From positions 1 to 60,964 of the forward strand of contig NZ_VTPS01000017.1 in the NCBI RefSeq assembly GCF_008274215.1: a DNA stretch of 60,964 nucleotides, given 5' to 3'. A program made the translations under genes and the position numbers. How positions within the stretch are numbered: the stretch's first letter is position 1; each line of letters starts with the position of its first letter. Source of the stretch: Calorimonas adulescens (GTDB lineage: Bacteria; Bacillota; Thermoanaerobacteria; Thermoanaerobacterales; UBA4877). Positions 9,205-16,994 of this stretch are shown piece by piece. The notes beneath the pieces were generated by a model, which was not told the DNA's origin, did not search any database, and worked only from the letters and a program-made list of their open reading frames with translations.

Positions 9205-9209
9205 GCAAC

Positions 9210-9851
9210 ATGGACTTAAGGCTTTATGCTGTAACAGACCGTTCATATCTTAATGGCATTACCCTGGTCGAGGCGGTGGAGATGGCCATTAAGGGTGGTG
9301 CAACCATCATACAGCTCAGGGAAAAGAACATAGGGGGCCGGGAGTTTTATGGGCTGGCATTAAAGGTAAAAGAGGTGACAGGTTTATACAATATTCCCCT
9401 GATAATAAATGACAGGGTTGATGTGGCCCTTGCGGTAGATGCCGACGGGGTGCATGTGGGTCAGGAGGACCTGCCTGCAGATGTGGTGAGGAGGATGATA
9501 GGGCCGGGGAAGATACTGGGTGTATCTGCAAAGACAGTGGAGGAGGGCATTAAGGCCCAGAGGGACGGTGCAGACTACCTGGGAGTGGGGGCTGTCTACT
9601 CCACTCTAACAAAGCCGGAATCAGACGCCATAGGTCTGGAGAGGGTAAAGATGATTAAAGAGGCGGTAGATATACCTGTGGTGGCCATAGGGGGCATAAC
9701 ACTGGAAAACGCTTACGAGGTAATGGTTAAGACCGGGGTTGACGGGTTATCCACGGTATCTGCTGTATTCTCAGGGGACATAGAGAAAAATGCAAGACTG
9801 CTAATAAAGGAGATAGAGAGGGCGTTTAAGGACAGAAATCAATCTATGTGA
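9210..9851 (+). CDS. thiE: Thiamine-phosphate synthase ThiE
   Basis: ThiE joins HMP diphosphate to hydroxyethylthiazole phosphate to form thiamine phosphate. The 213-residue TIM-barrel shows LYAVTDR, IIQLREKN, LIINDRVDVALAVDADGVHV, GVSAKTVEE, DYLGVGAVYSTLTK and VVAIGGI, all standard ThiE blocks. The start at 9210 follows GGAGGT; the ATG at 9195 overlaps that site. It works between ThiD and ThiM in this operon, so the cluster can make thiamine phosphate from imported HMP and thiazole alcohol without thiC or thiG, neither of which is in the window. Confidence 0.96.
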   Translation: MDLRLYAVTDRSYLNGITLVEAVEMAIKGGATIIQLREKNIGGREFYGLALKVKEVTGLYNIPLIINDRVDVALAVDADGVHVGQEDLPADVVRRMIGPGKILGVSAKTVEEGIKAQRDGADYLGVGAVYSTLTKPESDAIGLERVKMIKEAVDIPVVAIGGITLENAYEVMVKTGVDGLSTVSAVFSGDIEKNARLLIKEIERAFKDRNQSM

Positions 9852-9871
9852 ACATTTAGGAGGGGATAGAT

Positions 9872-10663
9872 ATGATAGAGGGACTTTTAAACAGGATCAG
9901 GGGAAGGAAACCACTGGTACACCACATTACAAACATAGTCACTGTAAATGACTGCGCTAATATAACCCTTGCCATAGGTGGGCTGCCGGTAATGGCACAT
10001 GCTATAGAGGAGGTTGAAGAGATGGTAGCTGCATCTCAGGCTCTTGTACTCAATATAGGCACACTCACGAGGGAACAGGTGGATGCCATGATAATGGCTG
10101 GCAGGACGGCAAATTCTTTAGGCATACCGGTGATTTTGGACCCGGTAGGTGCAGGGGCTACTGCCATGAGGACGGAGAGTGCTAAAAGGATTATGCGTGA
10201 GCTCAGGCTCTCTGTAATAAAGGGTAACATTGCAGAGATAGGGATATTGGCAGGGGCAGGAGGAAAAATCAGGGGGGTAGAAGCTGAGGGAGGCCACGGT
10301 GACGTAGGGTCTTACAAAAGACTGGCAATGGATAACGGCTGTATTATTGCCGCCTCCGGTGTGACAGATATTATAACCGATGGGAAGAGGGTTGCATACG
10401 TGGACAATGGACACCCCATGATGGGTACCATCACAGGCACGGGCTGTATGCTCACGTCTGTGGTGGGCTGTTTCTGCGGGGCAGAATCGGACTACTTTGA
10501 TGCAACTGTGGCGGCTTTTGCGTCATTTGGCCTGGCTGGTGAACTGGCCGCTGCCCATCAGGAGGTAAATGGCCCGGGCAGCTTTAGGGCAGCATTCTTT
10601 GACGAGATATACAATCTCACGGAAGAAAAGTTAAAGGCGGGGAAAAAGGTAAAGATAGAATGA
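9872..10663 (+). CDS. thiM: Hydroxyethylthiazole kinase ThiM
   Basis: ThiM phosphorylates 4-methyl-5-(2-hydroxyethyl)thiazole using ATP, which allows salvage of the thiazole half of thiamine. The 263-residue protein has the substrate-binding start [16 protein letters not shown], the LDPVGAGAT motif and the ATP-site motif [14 protein letters not shown] with the catalytic Cys. AGGAGGGG precedes the ATG. It follows thiE after 20 bp and completes the salvage set. Confidence 0.96.
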   Translation: MIEGLLNRIRGRKPLVHHITNIVTVNDCANITLAIGGLPVMAHAIEEVEEMVAASQALVLNIGTLTREQVDAMIMAGRTANSLGIPVILDPVGAGATAMRTESAKRIMRELRLSVIKGNIAEIGILAGAGGKIRGVEAEGGHGDVGSYKRLAMDNGCIIAASGVTDIITDGKRVAYVDNGHPMMGTITGTGCMLTSVVGCFCGAESDYFDATVAAFASFGLAGELAAAHQEVNGPGSFRAAFFDEIYNLTEEKLKAGKKVKIE

Positions 10664-10672
10664 GGTGACAGC

Positions 10673-10953
10673 ATGTATAAACTTAATCCAGCGGTATAGG
10701 CGCTCTCATCGGCTATTTTGTCATAATGGTCCTGACGCCGTACCTGATATCTCAGGACGCCTTTTACCTTGAATCCTATGCCAGGGTATTTGCTGCGGCT
10801 ATAGCTAAAAGTCCCGATAGGGAGGCAATGTATGACTTCAAGTATCTGCTTGATAGCAGCATTAACGAACTGAAATTGCACAGGGGATATGCGGAGAGAT
10901 GGGGGTTTGGTCTTGAAATAAGGCCTGGCCATGCGGTGAAAATACACTTATAA
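10673..10953 (+). pseudogene. Small membrane-protein gene broken by a one-base frameshift
   Basis: A well-formed start (GAGGTGACAGC then ATG 10673) encodes MYKLNPAV and runs into TAG at 10697. One frame over, a coherent reading continues through GIGALIGYFVIMVLTPYL and on to a stop at 10951-10953. Restoring a single base near 10693-10696 would give a 94-residue protein with one N-terminal membrane helix and a charged C-terminal part. It is the last gene of the thiamine operon. It could be a true pseudogene, a sequencing error or a recoded gene; the sequence alone does not decide. I do not recognise the family. Confidence 0.55.
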
Positions 10954-11050
10954 CCCTCGCAATAGAACCTGTTAAAGTTGACTATTTTAAAAATGATAAC
11001 GTGCAGCACTGTATAGTCCAGTGTAAAAGATACGGTAAAATGTATATATC

Positions 11051-11119
11051 AGAATATTAATATGCCTGCAAAATGCAGGTATTTTTTGTTGATGACACAA
11101 TAAGAGCATATAAATATGA
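11051..11119 (+). repeat. Imperfect ~70-bp direct repeat, copy A (with terminator)
   Basis: This AT-rich stretch (AATATTAATATGCCTGCAAA ... CATATAAATATG) recurs 128 bp downstream with a few differences. Copy A holds a 9-bp stem (11062-11070 with 11074-11082) followed by TTTTTGTT, a good rho-independent terminator for the thiamine operon. No gene is seen in 10954-11476. Confidence 0.5.
11062..11088 (+). terminator. Likely terminator of the thiamine operon
   Basis: The stem ATGCCTGCA / TGCAGGTAT (one G-T pair) with an AAA loop is followed by a T-run. It lies about 110 bp after the frameshifted last gene of the operon. Confidence 0.65.
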
Positions 11120-11178
11120 TATAGTTTTTTATAGCTTTTTGGACATTTCCAAACATTTTCTTAAAATAATTTAACGGC

Positions 11179-11247
11179 AAAATATTAGTATATCTGTAAA
11201 CGCAGGTATTATTTTTATTATAGGACGCAATTAAGCCTATAAATATG
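11179..11247 (+). repeat. Imperfect ~70-bp direct repeat, copy B
   Basis: This is the second copy of the unit at 11051-11119 (AATATTAGTATATCTGTAAA ... CCTATAAATATG). Its hairpin is weaker than in copy A. Further on, 11413-11441 forms another stem-loop (AGCTCT / AGAGCT with a GTTC / GAAC outer stem) before the osmC-like gene; it looks like a leader structure or terminator. Confidence 0.5.
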
Positions 11248-11476
11248 TTCAATAAAAACATGATGGCATAGTGTATCCAAAAGGTTACTTGAAGTGCTCT
11301 GCTATATGAAACAAAATAGTTTTATAAATAAAGAAGTAATATGAAGTAATATTATAATAGTTTAAGGGAAAACTAAAAAAGAATAAAAGGGTCGGTTTTC
11401 CCGCTACGCTGGGTTCTTAGCTCTTTGTAGAGCTTTTGAACTATATAATTATATTTATCAAAGGGAGGGATTTAAA

Positions 11477-11920
11477 ATGGCCGTAGTGACATTTAAAGCC
11501 ACCTCAAGAAAGTTGCCGGAAGGGTTGATGGTGGAGAGTGATGTAAGGGGATTTAAAATGATTTTGGATGAACCGGAGGATTTGGGCGGTACCAACAAGG
11601 GGATGAATCCAGTGGAGGCGCTGCTGTGCGCATTGGGTTCATGTCAGTCCATCGTTGCAGCGGTTTTTGCCAAACAGCAGGGCATAAACCTGAAGGAGTT
11701 CTGGGTTGAGTTGGAAGGAGACCTTGATACAGATGGCTTTATGGGTAAGTCCAATGTCAGACCCGGTTTCCAGGAAATCAGATTTAAAATGCACATAAAG
11801 AGTGATTCGCCAGAAGATAAGGTAAAGGAATTTGCTAAATTTATTGAAAAGAGATGCCCTGTAGGTGATACACTGACACAGGGAGTTAAATTGGTTTCGT
11901 CTGGCGTGGTTGTTGAGTAG
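11477..11920 (+). CDS. OsmC/Ohr-family peroxiredoxin-like protein
   Basis: This 147-residue OsmC-family protein has the conserved cysteines Cys56 (ALGSCQSIVA) and Cys127 (EKRCPVGDTL), the pair that reduces organic hydroperoxides in characterised members. It is cytosolic, a dimer in the family, and its re-reductant is unknown here. GGGAGGG stands before the ATG. It appears to be a single-gene unit, flanked upstream by a 500-bp non-coding stretch. The closest annotation is the general OsmC/YhfA subgroup rather than Ohr proper. Confidence 0.88.
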   Translation: MAVVTFKATSRKLPEGLMVESDVRGFKMILDEPEDLGGTNKGMNPVEALLCALGSCQSIVAAVFAKQQGINLKEFWVELEGDLDTDGFMGKSNVRPGFQEIRFKMHIKSDSPEDKVKEFAKFIEKRCPVGDTLTQGVKLVSSGVVVE

Positions 11921-12142
11921 AGAGTGTGGAATAAATAAGGGACAGGTATGTTAAAAGCCAGAGGGTTGGTCCTCCGGGTTTTAGAATGGGTTTGGGACAG
12001 TAAACCTATGATATGTCTTGTTGTAAAGCAGCGGGGGACAAGGCTCAATAAAGTGCTGGATAATGTGGCTTTTATATCCAGATTCACTATGTTATAATAT
12101 TTATGTTATAATATTGTTAATAAATCTACAGGGGGCATGTTT

Positions 12143-13354
12143 ATGAAAAGGCTTGTATCTTTGGGATTGGTTTTCCTGCTCACGCTTGCTGTTCCCATGG
12201 CTGCTATGGCGCAAGAGCCGGCAGCGATTACAAAAGGTGAATTTGTTAAATTGATGCTGGAAAAAGCTGGTGTTGACCTTGGAGACAAATCATACAGCGA
12301 CTTTGCAGTAGAGTATGGCATATTGAAAGGAAAGACGGACAGTTCTCTTGGCCTTGAGGACCCTTTGACATACCGTACAGCAGGGATACTCATGGCAAGA
12401 TTCTTAGGTTTGTCTTCTTTAAACCTGCATGAGCTTGCATCGTCTGATGAGTTTGCATATGCTTTGGAATACAGGCTTTTACCGGTTGATGTGGCCATGG
12501 ATTCTGCCGTGACAGCTTCGGCGGCAAACGACATGCTGGATAGTCTGTTTGCCAGCTCAGCTAAAGCCAGGGAATTTATTGCTGAGAAAAACAATCAAGT
12601 GGCAAAAAAATATAAGTCTTCATCTACAATGACAATAAAAATTCAGAACAAAGGGGATATGTCTGGGATGCCGGGAGATATGGTAACCACTACAACCACC
12701 CGGTCGGAATTTGACATGGATAAGGGGCTTTACCAGGAGACGGTAACCAGTGGTGCGGGAATCCCTGAAACCAGGATGGAGATGTATGTGGTTGGGGATA
12801 CCGTGTATATGAAGTCAAAGGATACTCAGGGCAAGGAGATGTGGTATGCTGTAAAGGGAATCGCGCCTGATTTCAGCAAGCTGGCAGACATCACTCCAGA
12901 GCAGAGTAAGGATCTGGACAAGTATGGGGTATACAGGGACATGGGGTATACGATTAAGGATGGCAAACAGGTAAGGGTGATAGATGCTTTTCTAAATATT
13001 AGGGACATGAAAGTGATAAGTGAGGCACTAAATTTGGCTGGGATGGGCGGCATTATGCAGAACATAACAGCGCAAGGCCAGGCCATTGAAGACATGTATA
13101 GAGGGATTTATGGAAGGATAGTCTATTATATAGATCCCGAGACCAAGCTCATACAGTCTGCAGAGATCTACGAAAGGGTAGACCTAAATCCTGACTTTAC
13201 AATTCAGGGGCAGTCCCTAAATATCTCTTCTGAGGTCATATCAGGGACCATAGACTACAGCGACTATGGCGGCGATGATATAGTCATCGAGCTTCCTGAA
13301 GAGGCTAAAAACGCTCCGGTGATAGACATAACCCGGGAGTTCCAGAAACAATAG
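12143..13354 (+). CDS. Secreted protein with SLH-like N-terminal region, function unknown
   Basis: A signal peptide ends near AMAQE (predicted cleavage after AMA). Residues about 27-150 resemble one or two degenerate S-layer-homology repeats (ITKGEFVKLMLEKAG ... YRTAGILMARFLGL). The rest (from about 160) looks like a lipoprotein-type beta fold related to DUF6612/LppX-like proteins: MYVVGDTVYMKSKDTQGKEM is typical of that group. Start ATG 12143 is seven bases after GGGGG; the ATG at 12137 is too close. Tandem TATAAT boxes lie at 12093-12098 and 12107-12112. The protein probably sits at the cell surface; no enzymatic motif is visible. Confidence 0.65.
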   Translation: MKRLVSLGLVFLLTLAVPMAAMAQEPAAITKGEFVKLMLEKAGVDLGDKSYSDFAVEYGILKGKTDSSLGLEDPLTYRTAGILMARFLGLSSLNLHELASSDEFAYALEYRLLPVDVAMDSAVTASAANDMLDSLFASSAKAREFIAEKNNQVAKKYKSSSTMTIKIQNKGDMSGMPGDMVTTTTTRSEFDMDKGLYQETVTSGAGIPETRMEMYVVGDTVYMKSKDTQGKEMWYAVKGIAPDFSKLADITPEQSKDLDKYGVYRDMGYTIKDGKQVRVIDAFLNIRDMKVISEALNLAGMGGIMQNITAQGQAIEDMYRGIYGRIVYYIDPETKLIQSAEIYERVDLNPDFTIQGQSLNISSEVISGTIDYSDYGGDDIVIELPEEAKNAPVIDITREFQKQ

Positions 13355-13396
13355 TAAAAAAGCAGGACCATCTATAGTCCTGCTTTTTACTATTTT
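13354..13396 (+). terminator. Strong rho-independent terminator
   Basis: The core GCAGGAC (13362-13368) pairs with GTCCTGC (13377-13383), extended by A/T pairs, with a T-rich 3' side. The repeat is symmetrical and could stop transcription from either side. Confidence 0.85.
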
Positions 13397-13489
13397 GACA
13401 GATGAAATCTAAGCTATTATCAAAACAATTGTAACCTTTTTATTTCTTATTTTATCTCATTTATTACTTCTTTATTATATATCTCTTTC

Positions 13490-13771
13490 TTATTGTTTAG
13501 AGTTTCTGTGCAATATTTTTGCTGCCAATGAAGCTGTTCCACTGCCAACGAAAGGGTCCAACACTGTATCGCCTACGAAACTAAACATCTTTATTAACCT
13601 ATAAGGCAATTCGAGAGGAAACATAGCAAGATGTTTATCCTGTTTTTCTCCATGCCTATTTGAATTTAATAATGTCAATGCTAAAATTATGTGAGAGGCG
13701 CCAGGAATGATTTCTGCATAGAAATCCCTCCCCCAAATTAAGGCTGAACCAACGTGAGAATTATTTCTCAC
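13490..13771 (-). pseudogene. Remnant of a DNA methyltransferase (C-terminal catalytic segment)
   Basis: The segment encodes EKQDKHLAMFPLELPYRLIK, then VGDTVLDPFVGSGTASLAAK. This matches residues about 189-240 of the intact methyltransferase at 22959-24299 almost residue for residue, but the DNA differs at many positions, so it is a paralogue and not a recent copy. The SAM-binding FVGSGT motif is present, while the TSPPYW catalytic motif and most of the enzyme are missing. An inverted repeat (GTGAGAA / TTCTCAC, 13754-13771) sits at the upstream end. It is the left border of the AT-rich accessory region. Confidence 0.75.
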
Positions 13772-13896
13772 ATTATTTTAGCATTAATTTTATCACAGGA
13801 TTATTTAATCTGAAAAATTTTATTGGTTTTCGACTCATTCAATTTGAGGAATAACAAGCATCTGAACAAGCAAAAAGATTAGGGGGGTACAATTTA

Positions 13897-15243
13897 ATGG
13901 AAAATATATCTACAGGCAAACATATTAATTTACCTGTAGTTTCACAGGATGCCGATTTAAGAGAAGTTGCAAGAGTAATGCTTGAAAGTAAGGAAGGTGT
14001 GGTTATCGTAGAAAAAGAAGACGGCGCAAAGGGGTACATTGACTTTAACGTAGTACTAAAATGGTTTCTTATGGGAGATGAAGCTTTAAAGTTTAAAGCA
14101 AAAGATTTTGCTATCTTGATAGAGGACAAAGATAAAGTAGAACCAACCATGAGTATGGAGGCTCTCGTTGAAAGTGTAATTACACACAGAGACTCTCGGT
14201 TATTTACCAACATAAATGGAGGAGTAATAGGTAGACTTTCTCTTGAAAACTTAATGGAGGAACTTGCAAAGTCGTACAGTGGAGAAAAGGAAAAAGAGGC
14301 GAGGCTGGAACGCTTAATAGGGATGATGATAGACCTCTTTCCCTTTGGAGTAGCGCTGGTTTCGGTGGCTGGTGAAATAATAAGGGTCAATGAACTTGCG
14401 ATGGAAATAATATCAGAAAATCCAATAGATGTTGAAGAAATAAGAAAAATGATTAACGATAATCGAGAAAAAATATTAACATCCAAGGCAGGAACCTATT
14501 ATAGGATGAGTGCGAATATTTTAGGTGAGACAAATAACTTTTTAATTACATTTACCGATATAACAGCGGAATACAATATGATGCAAAACTTGAAAAGCAG
14601 TCAAAATGAAGTGGAAACGGCATTTTCGATCATGCTTCCGGACCAGCGCATAGAGGCACGGTTGAAATCTATTTCAGAATATATGGATGAGTACGATGAA
14701 AGTACAGGCATGGTGAAGATAACCGGTGTAATCAGAAATGGTGGCTTCAGGCACGTCGTAAACATGCTTAAATTAATTGCAGACGCTTTTAGACAGGGTC
14801 TGATGGAACTGCCTGGGATGGATAAGAATGCACTTGTACAGGCAGCTATTCTGCATGATATCGGGAAAGTACAGCCGGACTTGAAGATAGGAGATATAGT
14901 AAATCCGAAAGAAGCGTTTGAAAAGGGCTATTTTCATGCATTTCGAAGCGCTGATTTAAGCAAGGCGTTATATAATATAGACGATAAGATGTATTATTTG
15001 ATAAAGTATCATCATCTTGAGAATGAACTGCCGTCCGATTTTCCTGAGGTTCTATTGCCAATGTACAGATTTTTCAGATTAATCGATGGCCTTTCAGCGG
15101 GAATTACTCGCAGAGGTTCTAAAGTATTGATGGAGATAAACGGTACGAGAATTTATGTGAAGGAAGAAAGTAGTTTTCCCTCTTACAATCAGGAAATTGA
15201 AATGGACATTTACACCGGATCTTTCAACAGCAGGAAGTTGTAA
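13897..15243 (+). CDS. CBS-PAS-HD domain signalling protein
   Basis: The 448-residue protein reads as three parts. A CBS-pair-like module (about 5-125; PVVSQDADLREVARVMLESK, HRDSRLFTNINGGVIGRL) is followed by a PAS-like domain (about 137-230; LFPFGVALVSVAGEIIRVNE, ending in FLITFTDIT), then an HD phosphohydrolase domain. The metal-binding residues are His320-Asp321 (AILHDIGK), His347, His372/His373 and Asp397 (RLIDG). It is likely a cytosolic sensor that hydrolyses a nucleotide in response to ligands, but whether the substrate is a cyclic dinucleotide or ppGpp-like is unknown; the HD-GYP signature is absent. The last 12 codons lie in a 46-bp repeat found again at 18449. Confidence 0.7.
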   Translation: MENISTGKHINLPVVSQDADLREVARVMLESKEGVVIVEKEDGAKGYIDFNVVLKWFLMGDEALKFKAKDFAILIEDKDKVEPTMSMEALVESVITHRDSRLFTNINGGVIGRLSLENLMEELAKSYSGEKEKEARLERLIGMMIDLFPFGVALVSVAGEIIRVNELAMEIISENPIDVEEIRKMINDNREKILTSKAGTYYRMSANILGETNNFLITFTDITAEYNMMQNLKSSQNEVETAFSIMLPDQRIEARLKSISEYMDEYDESTGMVKITGVIRNGGFRHVVNMLKLIADAFRQGLMELPGMDKNALVQAAILHDIGKVQPDLKIGDIVNPKEAFEKGYFHAFRSADLSKALYNIDDKMYYLIKYHHLENELPSDFPEVLLPMYRFFRLIDGLSAGITRRGSKVLMEINGTRIYVKEESSFPSYNQEIEMDIYTGSFNSRKL

Positions 15244-15248
15244 AGAGC
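15203..15248 (+). repeat. Perfect 46-bp direct repeat, left copy
   Basis: The sequence from TGGACATTTACACCGGATCT through GTAAAGAGC is identical to 18449-18494. This copy includes the last codons and stop of the CBS-PAS-HD gene. The pair encloses about 3.2 kb. Confidence 0.95.
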
Positions 15249-15660
15249 AGAAGAATTTTGCCACTTAGAGGAGCTCTGCCCTTTTCCCGTGTTATACTGT
15301 TGTAAACCATCTTAAGAGAAGGGTCGCGGGGGCAAGTAGGGATACCATCAGAGTCCATACCATGCGGAGGGGGCTTTAGATTCAGCAGTAAAATTAGCAT
15401 TTTCAATATCAAAAGAATCATTATCATAAAAGCTGGTAGGCTTTAAACACCCAAGCCATTAGTAACAATATAAAGAGATAATTGTTTAGCTTTGTTTTTC
15501 ATAGGATTTCCTCCGTTTCGTTTTTGTGTTTGTCATATATAGGAATTCAACAAAAGCGGGGGAATTCCTTTGAAAATATATAGCAGAACTCCTGAATTTA
15601 TGAGGGTTTTGGGGTTCTGCAAAAGCCGAAATGTTAAAATAAAAAAGGGGGAAAAAGAAC
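15249..15660. other. Non-coding stretch with decayed sequence, left end of inserted segment
   Basis: No intact gene is seen. On the minus strand a ribosome-binding-like GGAGG (complement near 15517) leads into a 19-codon frame (start near 15503) that dies quickly. The GC-rich part around 15320-15375 reads like a fragment of a larger coding sequence of unknown origin. An inverted repeat GGAATTC ... GAATTCC lies around 15541-15571. The rest is spacer before the transglutaminase gene. Confidence 0.4.
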
Positions 15661-16989
15661 GTGGAATTTATGAATGTTAAGCTTCCAGAGGAAATTGTTC
15701 GAGAAGAATACTTGGGGAATTTTGCTCAAGTAAATTATATTATTGAAAGATGGCTTGAAAAAAGACTTCCAAATGACCTTAGAATGAGATTAATTTTTGA
15801 AAAGGAGCGAGTAAAAAGGCTTTTAAAGAATTATCCTTATAATGAGGAGACAGCTATTAACAAAGCAAGAGAGCTTATAGATAATTTTACAAATGAAGAA
15901 TTTTATACTTTGCTTGATAGAGGATTTTTGGATTACATTATGGTTGATGGAAAAAGAATGTATGAGGAAAGATTTGTTCAGAATATTACTTATGCGATTC
16001 CGGATTACCAGAAAAGGATGAAAAAAGACAAAAGTAGAGAAGAGTCACGAAATCTTAATGACAATAGGTTACGAGAACTTCTGAATGGTGATAAGCCGGA
16101 AGAGTATAAGATTCATACTAGAATTTCTCTAAAAATGGTAGAAGACATCGAGGAAGAGAAAGTAAAAGTTTGGTTGCCATTTCCAAAAGAAGAATTTCAG
16201 CAGAAAGATGTAGAACTTGTTTCAACAAGTCATGAAAAATACTTTTTAGCATCTTCCGATATCCCTCAAAGAACGATCTATTTTGAAGGTAAAAAGGATG
16301 ATGAATATTTTGTAGAATTCGAATATGTTATAAAAGAATGGGTAAATACAGTTGCTCCAGCAAATACTGAAGAAATAAATAATTATGATTTTCTATCAGA
16401 GGATCCGCCTCATATAATTTTTACACCATATTTAAAGAAACTTGCTAAAGAAATAGTAGGAGATGAGAAAAATCCATATTTAAAAGCAAAGAAGATATAT
16501 GATTGGATAACCTTAAATGTTAACTACTCTTATGTACATCCTTATGCATTATATGAAAATATTCCTGAATTTGTTGCATGTAATTTAAAAGGAGACTGTG
16601 GATTTCAAGCGTTGTTATTTATAACTCTTTGCAGGATTGTAGGTATTCCTGCTAGATGGCAATCAGGCTGGTATATAACCCCATTCCTAGCGTCACCGCA
16701 TGATTGGACATTATTCTTTATACCACCTTATGGATGGCTTCCTGCCGATCTATCTTTTGGTGGACGCTATAAAAACAATCAAGAATTAAGAGAATTCTAT
16801 TTTGGTAATCTTGATGCATTTAGAATGGTGGCAAATTCTGATTTTATGAAAGACTTTGCACCTAAGAAAGTATTCTGGCGTAATGATCCTTATGATAACC
16901 AGGTTGGTGAAGCAGAAACAGAGTATAAAAATATTTATGATTTTAAATATGAGATTCAAGTTTTAGATTTTAAAGAAATACGGAGGTAG
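15661..16989 (+). CDS. Transglutaminase-like cysteine peptidase domain protein
   Basis: The 442-residue protein has a C-terminal transglutaminase-like core with a full catalytic triad: Cys313 (GDCGFQALL), His347 (PHDWTLFF) and Asp363 (LPADLSFGG). Bacterial members usually hydrolyse peptide or amide bonds. The first ~300 residues are a family-type N-terminal region with no signal peptide, so it is probably cytosolic. GTG 15661 is chosen for the GGGGG 9 bases upstream; ATG 15670 is possible. Codons are strongly AT-rich compared with the flanking housekeeping genes, which suggests transfer. It is followed after 5 bp by a dipeptide epimerase, so the pair may process acyl-dipeptides together; that is inference. 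Confidence 0.8.
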   Translation: MEFMNVKLPEEIVREEYLGNFAQVNYIIERWLEKRLPNDLRMRLIFEKERVKRLLKNYPYNEETAINKARELIDNFTNEEFYTLLDRGFLDYIMVDGKRMYEERFVQNITYAIPDYQKRMKKDKSREESRNLNDNRLRELLNGDKPEEYKIHTRISLKMVEDIEEEKVKVWLPFPKEEFQQKDVELVSTSHEKYFLASSDIPQRTIYFEGKKDDEYFVEFEYVIKEWVNTVAPANTEEINNYDFLSEDPPHIIFTPYLKKLAKEIVGDEKNPYLKAKKIYDWITLNVNYSYVHPYALYENIPEFVACNLKGDCGFQALLFITLCRIVGIPARWQSGWYITPFLASPHDWTLFFIPPYGWLPADLSFGGRYKNNQELREFYFGNLDAFRMVANSDFMKDFAPKKVFWRNDPYDNQVGEAETEYKNIYDFKYEIQVLDFKEIRR

Positions 16990-16994
16990 AGAAA

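Noticed and set aside
9316-9531. A 71-residue Pro/Ser-rich minus-strand frame inside thiE
   Set aside because: Low-complexity antisense reading of a conserved enzyme gene with no start signal.
15224-15427. A 67-residue minus-strand frame ending the CBS-PAS-HD region
   Set aside because: It overlaps the 46-bp repeat and mixes unrelated fragments; it does not resemble one protein.
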